This document shows, one piece after another, positions 23,901 through 35,900 of a DNA stretch of 63,879 nucleotides. The DNA lies in contig JBBHKE010002394.1 in the NCBI GenBank assembly GCA_037447655.1, positions 25,176-89,054 on the forward strand. The letters run 5' to 3'. Numbering within the stretch: position 1 is the first letter of the stretch; each line of letters opens with the position of its first letter. Made by a program: the position numbers and the translations under genes. The DNA comes from Zygnema cylindricum. Its lineage: Eukaryota; Streptophyta; Zygnematophyceae; Zygnematales; Zygnemataceae. Below the pieces are notes generated by a model that saw only the letters and a program-made list of their open reading frames with translations, was not told where the DNA came from and did no database searches.

Positions 23901-26900
23901 GAAGAAAAGAGTACTTGTGGGGAGATGCAATCTTAACGGCAAATTATATTTACAATCGTCGACATACCTCTATTTCGGGTGATAAGACTCCTCACGAACT
24001 TTGGTATGGTCGAAAACCTGCATTACATCATTTGCGAATTTGGGGGTGCTGTGCGACGGTGTACATCGAATCGCTAAAACTACAAGGGAAATTTTCTTCT
24101 CGTAGTTTGTCGAGAATTTATGTTGGGTATAGCTCCAAAGGGAGTTTATACCCAGTGTATGTTCCGATCCCTTATGTGATTGAAAAGAGTCGTAATGTCA
24201 ATTTTCACGAGGACCTCAAAGTTGCAATTTCACGTTCCGAAAAGTCCTCTACTAATCATGATTTTCTTGAAGTGAATGATTCTCTTTTCTTTCCTCATCT
24301 CGATGATTCGGATTCTTAAAATGAGGCGGATCCGATCGTCAATATTAAGAGGGGAAAGCTAAAACGAAAACCATCCGGAATTAATTAATTTTGACAAGAT
24401 CCGAAGTGAAAAATCCCAAATGTCTTCGGACATTCATTGATCTAAAAACTCTAAATTTCCGAGTGTTTCTTTCCACGAGGAAAAACCCGAAAAAGAAAAG
24501 AAAATGAAATCCCATTGAGACGGAGTCAATGTGAGACAAGGGGGAAAAAACCAGATTGGTTATCATTTGATCGCAAAAGAGGAAATGTCAAAAATTCCAA
24601 TTACTTTATTTCGGCCGCCTCAGAGGAGGCATTTATTTTGTAGCAATCATTGACCGAGAATATGCCCGGCGATCCCCAACCTAACGCCGAGGCACGAAGC
24701 TTTATGGATTGGGAGGATAAATGGAAACCGGCGTGGGAGAAATAATTTAAAATCCATTATCAAAACAAAACTTTTGAGGTTGTGAGCTTACCGGAAGGGA
24801 AAAAGGCGATTGATGCTAAATGGATATTTAAAACAAAAACTGGTGCTACGGGGGAGATAATAAAATATAAGGCTAGATTGGTTTGTAAGGGTTTTCAACA
24901 AGTAGAGGGGGTTCATTACTCGAAACATTATGCACTGGTTGTTAAGTTTGATTCTTTGAGAATGTTAATTGCTATTGCGGCCGCAGCGAATAAGCATATA
25001 TATCAAATGAATGTAGAAACGACCTTTTTAAATGGAGAGTTAGAAGAGAAAGCTTATGTGACGGTGCCCGAGGGTGTGCCTTCAAAGGGAGGAAAAGTAT
25101 GGCGGTTGCGGAAATCCTTGTACGGATTAAAACAAACACCGAGGACATGGTACCTTTGTCTTCATAAGGTACTTACTAATTATGGTTTTGTTCGTACAAT
25201 TTCGGATTTCGGAGTTTACGTGAAAGGAGAGGGAAAGACCAAGTTATTTTTTCTGTGTATGTCGATGACTTCCTAATGATTAGTGACACGCTGTCTGTTA
25301 TTAATAAGTTAAAAGAGTACCTTAGCATACATTTTAAAGTGACAGATCTTGGAGAAGTAAGGTACATTTTGGGGATAGAAGTCATAAGGTCCAGCGAGAA
25401 TGTAATTAAATTAAGTCAAGCTCAGTACTGTAGAGAGGTCTTGACTAGATTCGGTATGATTGGCGCAAAATCTGTCTCGACGCCATTAGATCCAAAAATA
25501 CGGTACAGAAAGTACGAAAAGGAAGAGAATGTGTCAGTACCATACCGTAAAGCAGTCGGTAGCTCAATGTATTTGAGTGTAGGTACATGTTCGGATATTG
25601 CGACGGTAGTCTCTGTCGTCAGTCGCTATTGTAATGCTCCACAAAAGAATCATTGGGATGCGTTGAAACGGATATTTCGCTACTTGGTCGGTACGATCGA
25701 GTACGCTTTGGTATATAAATCGGAATGAGACTCTTTGCAGTGTATCGGTTACTGTGACTCAGATTTGGGAAGGAGATTTCGACAGTTGAAAATCTATGTC
25801 AGGATACGCTTTCATTTTGGGCGGCGCGGCGGTTTGAAAGAGGTCGCAGCTCCAACCTATGGCTGCGCTAAGTTCCAAGGAATCCAAATACATGTCTGCG
25901 TGTCATACGACGAAAGCATTTGTGTGGATCAAAGAGATGTTCGGTGAGTTGGGCGTTTTCATTGGTTGTTTGCAAATATTCCATGACAGCATGAGCTCGA
26001 TGGCGCTTGTGAAAAATTTGGTCTTTCACAAACGGACAAAACACACGCATCCAATGGCACTTCGTAAGAGATTCCGTCGTTGCGAAGGAAATCGAATTCT
26101 TATACATGTCGACTTTGGAGGAGAACGCAAATATTTTGATTAAGGCGGCGGTCTACGATGTACTTTTACGGGGTAGACCTAAACTAGGATTATTTTTAGT
26201 TAAAGAGGGGGGATTTCACAAAGAGAGGGGGATTGTTAGGTTCTTTATGAAACGACGTATCAGTTATGTTGAGCGTCGTAATATAATTTATGTAGTTAGC
26301 GTGTGGCTTTGTTTGGCGTGATGTGTATAGTTTAGTTTAAATATAGTTTGATGTGGTTTCGAGACCTAAACTAAGATTATTTTTAGTTTAAGAGGGAATT
26401 TCACAAAGAGGGATTATTGGGTTTTTGTGAAATGACATATCGATTATATTGGTCGTAATATAATTTATGGATTGCGTGTGGCTTTATTGGTGTGGTGTGT
26501 ATAGTTTAGTTTAAATATAGTTGATGTGGTTTAAGTTTCGTAGTACTTTAGTACCGTATATTTGTTCGGCGGTCGTATGTTTTCGTTTGGTACTGAGTAT
26601 TTTGTGTCGTTTCGGTGGTACCGCAGTTTGATTGGTTCGTTCGCGTACTCTTGTACGACGTCAAGTTAGGTAGTACTTGTGTGCTTCGTGTGAGGGGGTA
26701 TTTAAGACTTAGTCGTTTTTGGAGAAGGTCATCTTTGTAAGAGGGGAAAAAGTCCGGTGAAATATATTTTCCTTTTGCTAGAGTCTTCTTGTCTTGCAAT
26801 TTTTTCTTCCGCATGCTATCTTATCTTTCCTTCTATTGTTGAGTGAATGGATCTTATCAGTACGTACTATTATATAAACACGACATCGGAGTAGAATGTA

Positions 26901-29900
26901 GTTCACCACACTCAAAGCTTCTTGTAATAAATAGGTATAGACTCGCCAGGCTTGACATTGAGCTGGTGGCGCACTGTTAAGCGCGTTAACACTTACTTTC
27001 AAGGTCCTAGGTTTGAGCCTTGGTTGGCTCAAAGTTTTCCTACTATGGGACATATCAATTCTCGGGTTCTGCAGAAATCGAATATGTTATGAAATCTAAT
27101 GGGATCACAAAAGGATTGACCTACCTCATTGTGAGGGGGGATATTGGATTAGCACGACGTTGTTGATTTAATATGGGATAGAATGTGGTCCGAGCACACT
27201 CAAAGCCGCCTATGATAAGTAGGTAAAGACTCGCCAAGCTTGACATTGAGCTGGTGGAGTAAGTCAAGGTCCCAAGTTTGAGCCCTGGCTGGCTCAAATT
27301 TTCCCTAGTATGGGACGTACCAAATCCCCGATTTTGCGGAAATCCAACATGTACCATATCTTTCTGATTCCTATGATTTGTTGATTTGTTGGTTTACTGT
27401 CTTTTTGGGTGGTACAAAAATCCGAGCATAATACCAACCCTATTCTGCCAAAGTCTCACCATAATTTCGCGCTCATCAATAAACCTGCCAACATCTTGCG
27501 ATTCCCTATGCTCGCGTTATTTGGCCTCTATAATTGAGCCTTCGCCTTTGGCTCTAGGTTTTGAAAAAGATTTCCATCCCTGCCTCCTTCGAATACCCCG
27601 TAGATTTGTTAATCAGTCATGCTATCAACATAAATCAGAATTGTGGAAATTAAGGTTGCAAAAATTCATACGTGCTCTTTTATACTCTCACACAGTTAGA
27701 ACAAAAAACAATCGCCCTGTTCCCTCAAAAATGTATTTCCCATCGAGAGCCTCTAATCCTTACTTTAAACCTATAGGCGACCAAAGATCGAGGATCCCTT
27801 CACATTTCTGAAAGTTATTCTCATTGTTAGCGGCCCATTTAGCCTGATAATAGTGACTAGCCCTAGCAAAACCATATTGCCCTTAACTACAAAGCTTCCC
27901 TTAAAGCAAAGATCAAAGGTATAAATATCGGTGGATGTTTCACGAGTGGCCAAGTTTTGAGGTTATGGGTAGCCTTGGCTTGAAGGTCGCGGGCATTCTG
28001 GTTCCATGATCCGTGGTGCTAGGATAGAAGTTTCGTGGAAATGGGTAATTTGTCATGCAATAACCCAAAAATTAGTGCGACATGGCGGACCCCTAAGGTA
28101 ATTTGATTGACTGTAATGATCTCAATGGATTTTGCTTGGTAAACAAACCAATTGCTGTCGTGAGATCATTTACACGATAATAATATTGTTTAGAATAATT
28201 ACCTAGAAGTCCATTTGGTTATAGTAGTGTTTCTATAGCCTAGCCCCGAATGGAATCCACTTTATTAGTGACATAAATGTACAATTTCTCATTTTGGAGA
28301 CCTTTTTGGTCCAACTATTGATTTTTTTTGTAATTTGTTGTTGAAGGTTAAAGGTCTAGCATATGATATCTTGGTGTATGATTCCATATTGAAAATCTTA
28401 CATGTTTCATTTGAAAATTGAAGTCAATCTTGATACATGTCCTATTGAACGTGGTCAAACTGACGCGCATTTTTTTGACTCCACTCGTTGCATAGATTGG
28501 TTAATGGCAAATGTAATCCAAAAAGGTGAACTGTTGAGATTATTAGATTTATATGGTATTTTCTAGGTCTAAATCAGGCAGGACTCAAACCTCTTACCGG
28601 CAGAGCACAGCGTAGCCGTTAGCTCTAATCGGTTTGTCGTAAAAGTCCGTTAGGATACGTTAGGATTGATAATTATTTAAACTGTGTTTAGACCATGAAT
28701 TTGATTAACGGATTGATGAACGAAAGAACATATAACAAAGTGTTATATAGTGCAAACATTATCTCGCACGAAACAAATGAATGGGACATTTGTTTCAACG
28801 GCCGACATTTAATGTTGGTTTTAATCCGACCGCGTATATCACTGCCGAAATCGCGGAATGGTCACTTTGGCGTTTATGGATGTGGCATGACGTGGCGCCA
28901 CGTAGAGGGATAACATTTGGTCGCAGGAATTTAGGGGAACATAAAAACGAGTTAAAAGTGGACACGCGTCCATTCAAAGGCCTTGTCGTACACATGCCGT
29001 ATAGAAAGTACATTGGCAGTAGTACCTTTGTCTACCCTACAGTAATTTGATAGGTTCGTACGTCAAGAGATAGGGGTTGTGAGAGGGGTGACAGACTTAG
29101 AGAATTTGGTAGGTAGTGACCTCTCTCCCTTTGGGAGTTTTTATAAACTTTGCATCTTTGCCACCTTGTAATTAATCGGTTTGTTGGCCATTTTTCAGTG
29201 ATTGTTTTTTCTACGGACTCAGTCAGACTATTAGTTTGCTCTCTTGGGCAGCAGTGGTTGTGGCTTGAAGTGGGTTAGTTAAAAACTATTTAGAGGCTTC
29301 TTGAATTCTATAGTCCAATAAAAAACATAGAATTGCAGGTTATGGGCCCACCCTCTAAGGTACCCACCTTCAATAGATCTGGGTTTATCTATTGGGAAGC
29401 CATGATGATAAGGGCTTTGTGTGAAAAACGATAATAGGGTATCGTCAGTGGACAAGTGAAACGTTTACATTCGGGAATTCCACCAGGATTTACAAGAGTA
29501 AGGTTTTCTGCAGCCGCAATTTCTTCAAAGGACGAGGCAGATGATTTGGACAGGAGTGTGTCTGAATAGGGGAAAGGAAAAGAGACACCCCTCACTCTTA
29601 TTACCACGGCACCGAGAGCGGCGACCGTGAAGACCGTGGAGAACAATACTCAAATGTGGGAAGACGTAAACATGGCTGCTAAAAACTTCATTCTAAGGCA
29701 CCTCACTCAAGCTTTGGTCACCCCTCACCTTTACATTTACATAGTTGAGGAGTTGTGGGTGATTTTGGTGGAGATCTATAGAGTTGGTACTCTTTAGGAG
29801 CTCCAGTTGGCTGAGCAAAAGCTAGCGAGTTACACTTTCATAGGAAGAAAGATGTTAGATTATTGTAATGATCGTTCTTGTTTGTATATGGAGATAGAAA

Positions 29901-32900
29901 GTGTCGGGTGGACAAGTACAATGAAGATGAAAGTAAACACTCTCATCATAAAGTTACTCGACGAGTACGAGAACATAGTGTACCGAGTACAGGAAATGGC
30001 TGATAGTTCATCAAAGTGAAATACAGTGGTCCGGATGATACTTGTGCAGGAAAACACCATGGAGATTACGAGAGGAGGAAAGAGCATTCAAGCTCTAGCT
30101 GCAAGAGGAGATCGATGGGGGAAAGACTAGAAGACACTGTACAAAAAAGAAAGAGATCAGGCTGGAAGACCAAGGCCCCCAAAAGGCCTTTGTCATTTTT
30201 GCAAAGCGGAGACACTTCATAGCGGATTGTGTTAAGCTGTCGGAGATGAGTCTCCGTGAAAACCGTGGAGGAGGTATTTCCGAAAAGAAGAAAAAGGAAC
30301 TTGTGGTCACAAAAGTTATAGGAGAAACCGAGGACAAATCCTTAGAGGAGGATAAAGAGCTTCTCCTTGACGAGAGTCTGGAGGAGAAAGAGATCCCTCG
30401 GAGACAGAAATGTGCCCTTGGAACACTTCGAGAAGCTCCACAAAAAAGATAGATCATCGACTCAAGTGCATCTATGCATATGTGTCGTGATAAAGACCTC
30501 TTCACTAAGCTAGAAGAAAAACCCTACTGTATCGATAGAGTATGGGGATGGGAGAGTGGTTACCACAGATCTAGTGGGGTCAGTAGATCTGAAAGTGTTA
30601 GTCGAGGGTAAGACTTCTATATTGAAATTCTCAAATGTACTCTACATTCCTCAGGTGAGTAAAAATCTTGTCTCTACGTGTGTGTTAGATGACAAAGAGT
30701 TTGATACCTTTACTTGAAAGGGAGTGTTTACAGCTAAGTATCGGGATGAAGTCTACCTCACGACAGATGAAGAAATCCAAGGATTGATTAGGCTTAACTT
30801 GAGTAATAAAAAGAAGAAAGCTTATAAAGTTGGTGTTCCAAAGTTGATGATTTGGCACAAGCAGTTTGGGCATGTGCATTTTGATTGGTTGATGGAAATA
30901 AAAAAGCTTGGTGTAGTAGAAGGCTTTCATTTTGGTGATGATGAAATTGTGGATTATTGTAGTGGATGTGCTCAAAGAAAGCTCACAGACTTCCTTTTCC
31001 CAAAGCCGCCACATATATGCGGGAAAAGATACTAGATCTAGTCCACACAAATATCTAGGGACGTGGAAGAGTACCTTCGGTTAGAGGGAAGACGTTTATG
31101 TTAACAATAACCGATGACTGGTCTAGATACTCCAGAGTGTCTGAAACGCCAACTTACTTCAAAGAATATAAAGCATGGAGTGAGAAGTTACATGGAACCC
31201 CCATTAGAATAATAAGGAGTGATAATGGGGGAGAATATACCTCTAACCAGTTTGAGGAATACTTGGGAGATGAGGGAGTTCAGCACCAAAAAAAAGTACC
31301 ATATAACCCGGAACAAAATGGGGTAGCTGAAAGAAAGAACCGAACAATAGGAGATAATGTATGTAATATGTTGGCTGTCAAGAAAATAAGAAAGAGATTT
31401 TGGGCAAAAGCCATGAATTGTGCCAACTACAGTAAGAATAAAGTCCTTACCTCGGCTGTAAAGGGAATGATACCTTATGAGAGATTGGTTGGAAGGAAAC
31501 AAGATATCTCACACCTTAAAGTATTCGCTAGCTAAGTTTACAGTTTTGATACGGATAAAAAAAACTGGAAACTAGATGCTAAGGGCAAACCTGGATACTT
31601 AATATGATATGATGAGGGTTTCAAGGGATATAGAGTCTATGACTTTGCAAAGCAAGATATTATTCTGGTCAAACATCTACTTGTCATGGATGAATAACAA
31701 TCATTTGACCCCTTCAAATACACCAAAAAGATAACATCATTTTTGAGTTTGAAAGCGAGGATAGTCATGCCTTTATCGAAAAGGACATGAGTGAAACATT
31801 GATTGCAGATTCAGGAAAGATCCAAGAAACAAGAGATCCACCGGACACCTCACATATTTCTATAGACGAGAGCGAGGAAAAAGGGAACTGAACCGGCACC
31901 ATGACCAGAGGCGAAGGAGGTGAGGGGAAAGAAACTGAGACTCCTGATACAGCTTCAAAATTTGTTGAGGAGAAAAGAAGCGATAAAAGGATTCAAGAAA
32001 CATCGCTCATAAAGGTAACTAATCTAACTCATCGATGAGCCTTAAAGCTGAAGAAATGAGAAAAAAAAACCGAGATAGATTAAAGTATAAATGATGAGAT
32101 GGCTTCCATAATAAAGAAAAGGAATAGCGGATTGTCTGAACGAGAAAACCAATAGCCTTAAATAGGTATTTAAACTAAAGCGAACGAATATACCATTGAA
32201 AGATATAAAGCTCGTTTGGTTCCAAAATAGTTCACCCAAAAAAAGGGGATTGACTAGCTCTAATTGTTCAGTTCCCATCAGTAAGGATTCTCCCCAGTCT
32301 AGCAGCAGCGGAAGACATGAAAATTCATCAGATGAATATTAAAACTGCATTTCTCAATGGTGAGTTAGAGGAAGAAATCTTCATGCGGCAACCAGAGGGA
32401 TTCGTGGAGTATGGGGAACAAAGCAAAGTTTGCAGGTTTATAAAGTCTTTGTGTGGTCTTAAGCAAGCTTTGCGACAGTAGAATTAAAAACTAAATGAGT
32501 TTCTCATTAGTCTAGGATATATATTCTGATCAGCTCTGACCATTCTATCCATATGTTTGAGAATGAGGATGGTGTGATTTTAATTGCAATTTATACAGGT
32601 GATCTGTTGGTGTTAAGTAAGACTTTGGAAAAAATCAATAAATTAAAGAAAGATCTTAGAAGCATATTTGACATAAAAGATATAGGGGAGGCATAATACA
32701 TTTTGGGGATCCAAATGGAGAGAGATAGGGGGAAAAGGATTATCAAACTTAATCAGTAAGAATCAATAGGTAATATGCTTGAGAAATTCCAAATGGAAAA
32801 GGCTAACAGTTGTACCACTCTTATGGATTTGGAAAAAAATTAGTGATGGGAGTGTAAAAAAAAGATTGATGATCTTAGACGATCAGATGAGTCTAGAAGA

Positions 32901-35900
32901 GAGAGTTAATGAAGTCTATCCTTTATAGACAGGTCAAAAAGAAGCTTGATCCATTTTATGAACTGTACCAGACCGAACATATCGGCAGCAGTTAGAGTAC
33001 TCAGTAGGAGTCTTAATGATCCTAAGAAGAGAGACTGTCTTAATGATCCTAAGAAGAGAGACTGGGAGGCAACCAAGAGAGTCATGAGATATCAGTAGGA
33101 GTCTTAATGATCCTAGGAAGAGAGACTGGGAGGCAACCAAGAGAGTCATGAGATATCTGCTGGAAACCAGAGAGTTATGGTTGCATTTTGGAGGGGAGCA
33201 CACTAACATCACTACTTGGAGTGATGCCAGTTATGGGGACGCCCTATGAGAAGATGCCAGGGTATGTGTTGTATGTGGGGAATGTGCTTCTGTTGTTAAG
33301 CGGTAAGCAACAAAAGGTGGTGGCTCAGTCTACTATGGAGGCTGAGTACATGGCCTATTGTTTTGCAAGGAAAGAACTGATTTGGGTCAAGTCCTTGTTG
33401 CAAGATCTAGGGTATATGAAAGAGGGTGTGCATGAAGTGTTTTGTGATAATCAAGCTGCCATTGCAATTGCAGCTAATCCAAAACATCATTTCAAAGCTA
33501 AGCAAATAGACATAAGGTTGAGTTTTGTGAGAGAAAAAATTGAGAATAAGATTGTGAATCTTGTATATAAATCAGATGAGGGAATGGTGGTTGATATGAT
33601 GACAAAACCAGTGCCTTCTACCAAGTTAAAATATTGTAGAGAAAAGTATGGACTGAAGTTAAAGTTAGACTAGAAAATAAGAGGAGTGTTGAGATTATTA
33701 GATTTATATGGTATTTTCTAGGTCTAAATAGTTCAGTTCAAATAGGAAAAGAAAAGGCGGACAGCTTGCCTCCACCTCCTCTCTCTACCTTCCACACTTG
33801 TAGTCACTGAGATATATAGAGGGTGGTTGAGCCATGGCTGTCCTAGCTCAATAGGGAAGACTAAAGAGTGACTTATGTCACTCTCAACAAAAAGATGAGT
33901 CCGGCAGGACTCGAACCTCTGACCGGTAGAGCACGGCGAAGCCGTTAGCTCTAACCGGTCTGTCGTAGAAGTCCATTAGGATACAATAGGTTTGATAATT
34001 ATTTAAACTGTGTTTAGACCATGAATTCGATTAACGGAATGACGAACGAAAGAACATAGAACAAAGTGTTATATAGTGCGAACATTATCTCGCACGAAAC
34101 AAATGAATCGAACATTTGTTTCGACGGCCGACATTTAATGTTGGATTTAATCCGACGGCGTATATCACTGCTCAAATCGCAGAATGGTCACTTTGACGTT
34201 TATGGACGTGACATGACATGGCGCCACGTGGAGGGATGACATTTGGTTGCAAGAATTCAAGGGAACATAAAGACGAGTTAAAAGTGGACACGCGTCCACT
34301 CAATGGCCTTGCCGTACATTGGCCGTATAGAAAATACATCGACCGTAGTACCTTGTTGTACCCTACAGTCATTTGATTGGTTCGTACGTCAGTAGATAGG
34401 GGTTGTGAGAAGGGTTTAGGACTTAGAGAATTTGGTAGGTAGTGACCTCTCTCCCTTTGAGAGTTTGTATAAACTTGACATCTTTGCCACCTCATAATTA
34501 ATCGGCTGGTTGGTCGTATTCAGTGATTCTTTTTACGACGGACACAAGGGAGTCCATGCTGCACAGGGGTGTAGTCAGACTGTTAGTTTGCTCTCTTGGG
34601 CAGCAGTCTCTTGGGCAACAGTCAGATTGTTAGTTTGCTTTCTTGCGCAGTAGTGGTTGTGGCTTGAAGTGGGTTAGTTAAAAACCATCGAGTCTTCCTA
34701 AATTCTGTAGTCCAATGGAAGACATAGAATTGCATGGCATCTTACCCGTTTAAAAAAGTAGTATTGAAGATTATAATTTTTCCTATTTCTAGGTACAAGA
34801 ATTCTTGTGAAAAAGTTTTTAAAGCCTCCATTCTAATGTAATTTCCATTGCTGCACCACCAGTGAATTGTATATGCCAGTAGCTAGAACAACAATAGTAG
34901 GCTTTAACACTTTAACTATGGCAATTGCATCCACTACACTGAATCTAATGATTCAATTGTAAACAATGCTAAATATGACGTTGATGTATGCTCGAATCAC
35001 ATCAACCTGAACTTGCAAGTGGAAGTTGCGCCTTCTTTTTACCTACACCGTAGTCTTCGTTATTCTATAAACTTCAAAATTGAAGTGTCCGTCTTAGATT
35101 CACAGGTGAAGTGGACAAAAGCATATTTCATAGCATATGTAGTGCCCCGCATCATAATTTCTGACTGCAAAACCTTGACTGTACTTTTGTTACCTTTTTT
35201 CTGGTTATTTTATATGTTTCTAGTCAAATAAAGGTGAAATCAATAAGTTCTAATGGTATATCTATTGATCTCTCCTTGGTATGATGTGGATGGTTGCACC
35301 TATGTTAACACTCACATCGTTAGTTGAACCTCTTGATAACCTATGTATCTGGTCACGTGATTTTATAATACCGTTTAAGGTTGTATTTGCCTTCTACTTA
35401 CCCTTTTTCCTTGCGTTTGGTGTTGTACGATTGTCATCTACCAGGTTTGACAACATTCACATTTACTCAATTTGATGATCTTACCCTGCTTACCTTATTT
35501 GGATCATCTCAACTTGTCTCCTCCAAACTTGAACTTACACCAGCTAGGGGTGGTCAAGGTGGTCGATCATTGTTGAAGGGCGCCGTCCCTCTTCTACGAG
35601 ATCGTGGCTTTAATGCGTGCCAAGCAGCTTCATTTAATGTGCAATTTTCTTTTAGTATCTACAACGTCAATAAAGCATGCCATGGCGATGGCTTTACATA
35701 GACTTTTCCAAACTGGGTGGCGACAGTGAAATATTCGGTCTGCAGTATACAGATCTGTCAGTTGTGGGTAGTGTTAGCATTGTTTTTGATACTTATTCCA
35801 ACGGTTACGATCCTCCTGGAAGATACGTGGGCATACGTGAAAATTTTGTTTTACAGCCAGTAACATACAACATAACAACTATTTTAGATGATTTCAGTCA

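Larger units (their letters stand above)
21091..26859 (+). mobile_element. Ty1/copia retrotransposon, disabled
   Basis: Order: truncated 5' LTR 21091-21305, primer-binding site TGGTATCGGAGCT at 21308-21320 (initiator-Met type), gag, protease, integrase, reverse transcriptase, RNase H, purine tract near 26221-26232, 3' LTR 26234-26859. The 5' LTR keeps only the last ~215 bases; the 3' LTR is about 626 bases, partly because of a tandem duplication. Gene order gag-PR-INT-RT-RH is diagnostic for copia. Frameshifts and stops break every domain boundary, so it cannot act alone. It sits between repeat A and repeat B. Confidence 0.9.
28532..34734 (+). mobile_element. Ty1/copia retrotransposon, disabled, with hairpin-bearing LTRs
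   Basis: 5' LTR 28532-29337 and 3' LTR 33687-34734, both starting TGTTGAGATTATTAG and ending ACATAGAATTGCA. The primer-binding site GGTTATGGGCCCA follows the 5' LTR directly; a purine tract AAAATAAGAGGAG precedes the 3' LTR. Internal order gag, protease remnant, integrase, RT, RNase H. About 175 bases present in the 3' LTR (33729-33903) are missing from the 5' LTR. No convincing 5-bp target duplication flanks it. All genes are frameshifted. Confidence 0.9.

Noticed and set aside
33907-33960. Functional tRNA gene on the minus strand of the LTR
   Set aside because: The B-box is good, but the 5' half forms one long hairpin, not D and anticodon arms, and no matching acceptor stem was found.
28532-34734. 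Target-site duplication for the second copia element
   Set aside because: The five bases on each side (TGAAC and TGGCA) do not match; the flanks may have been rearranged.
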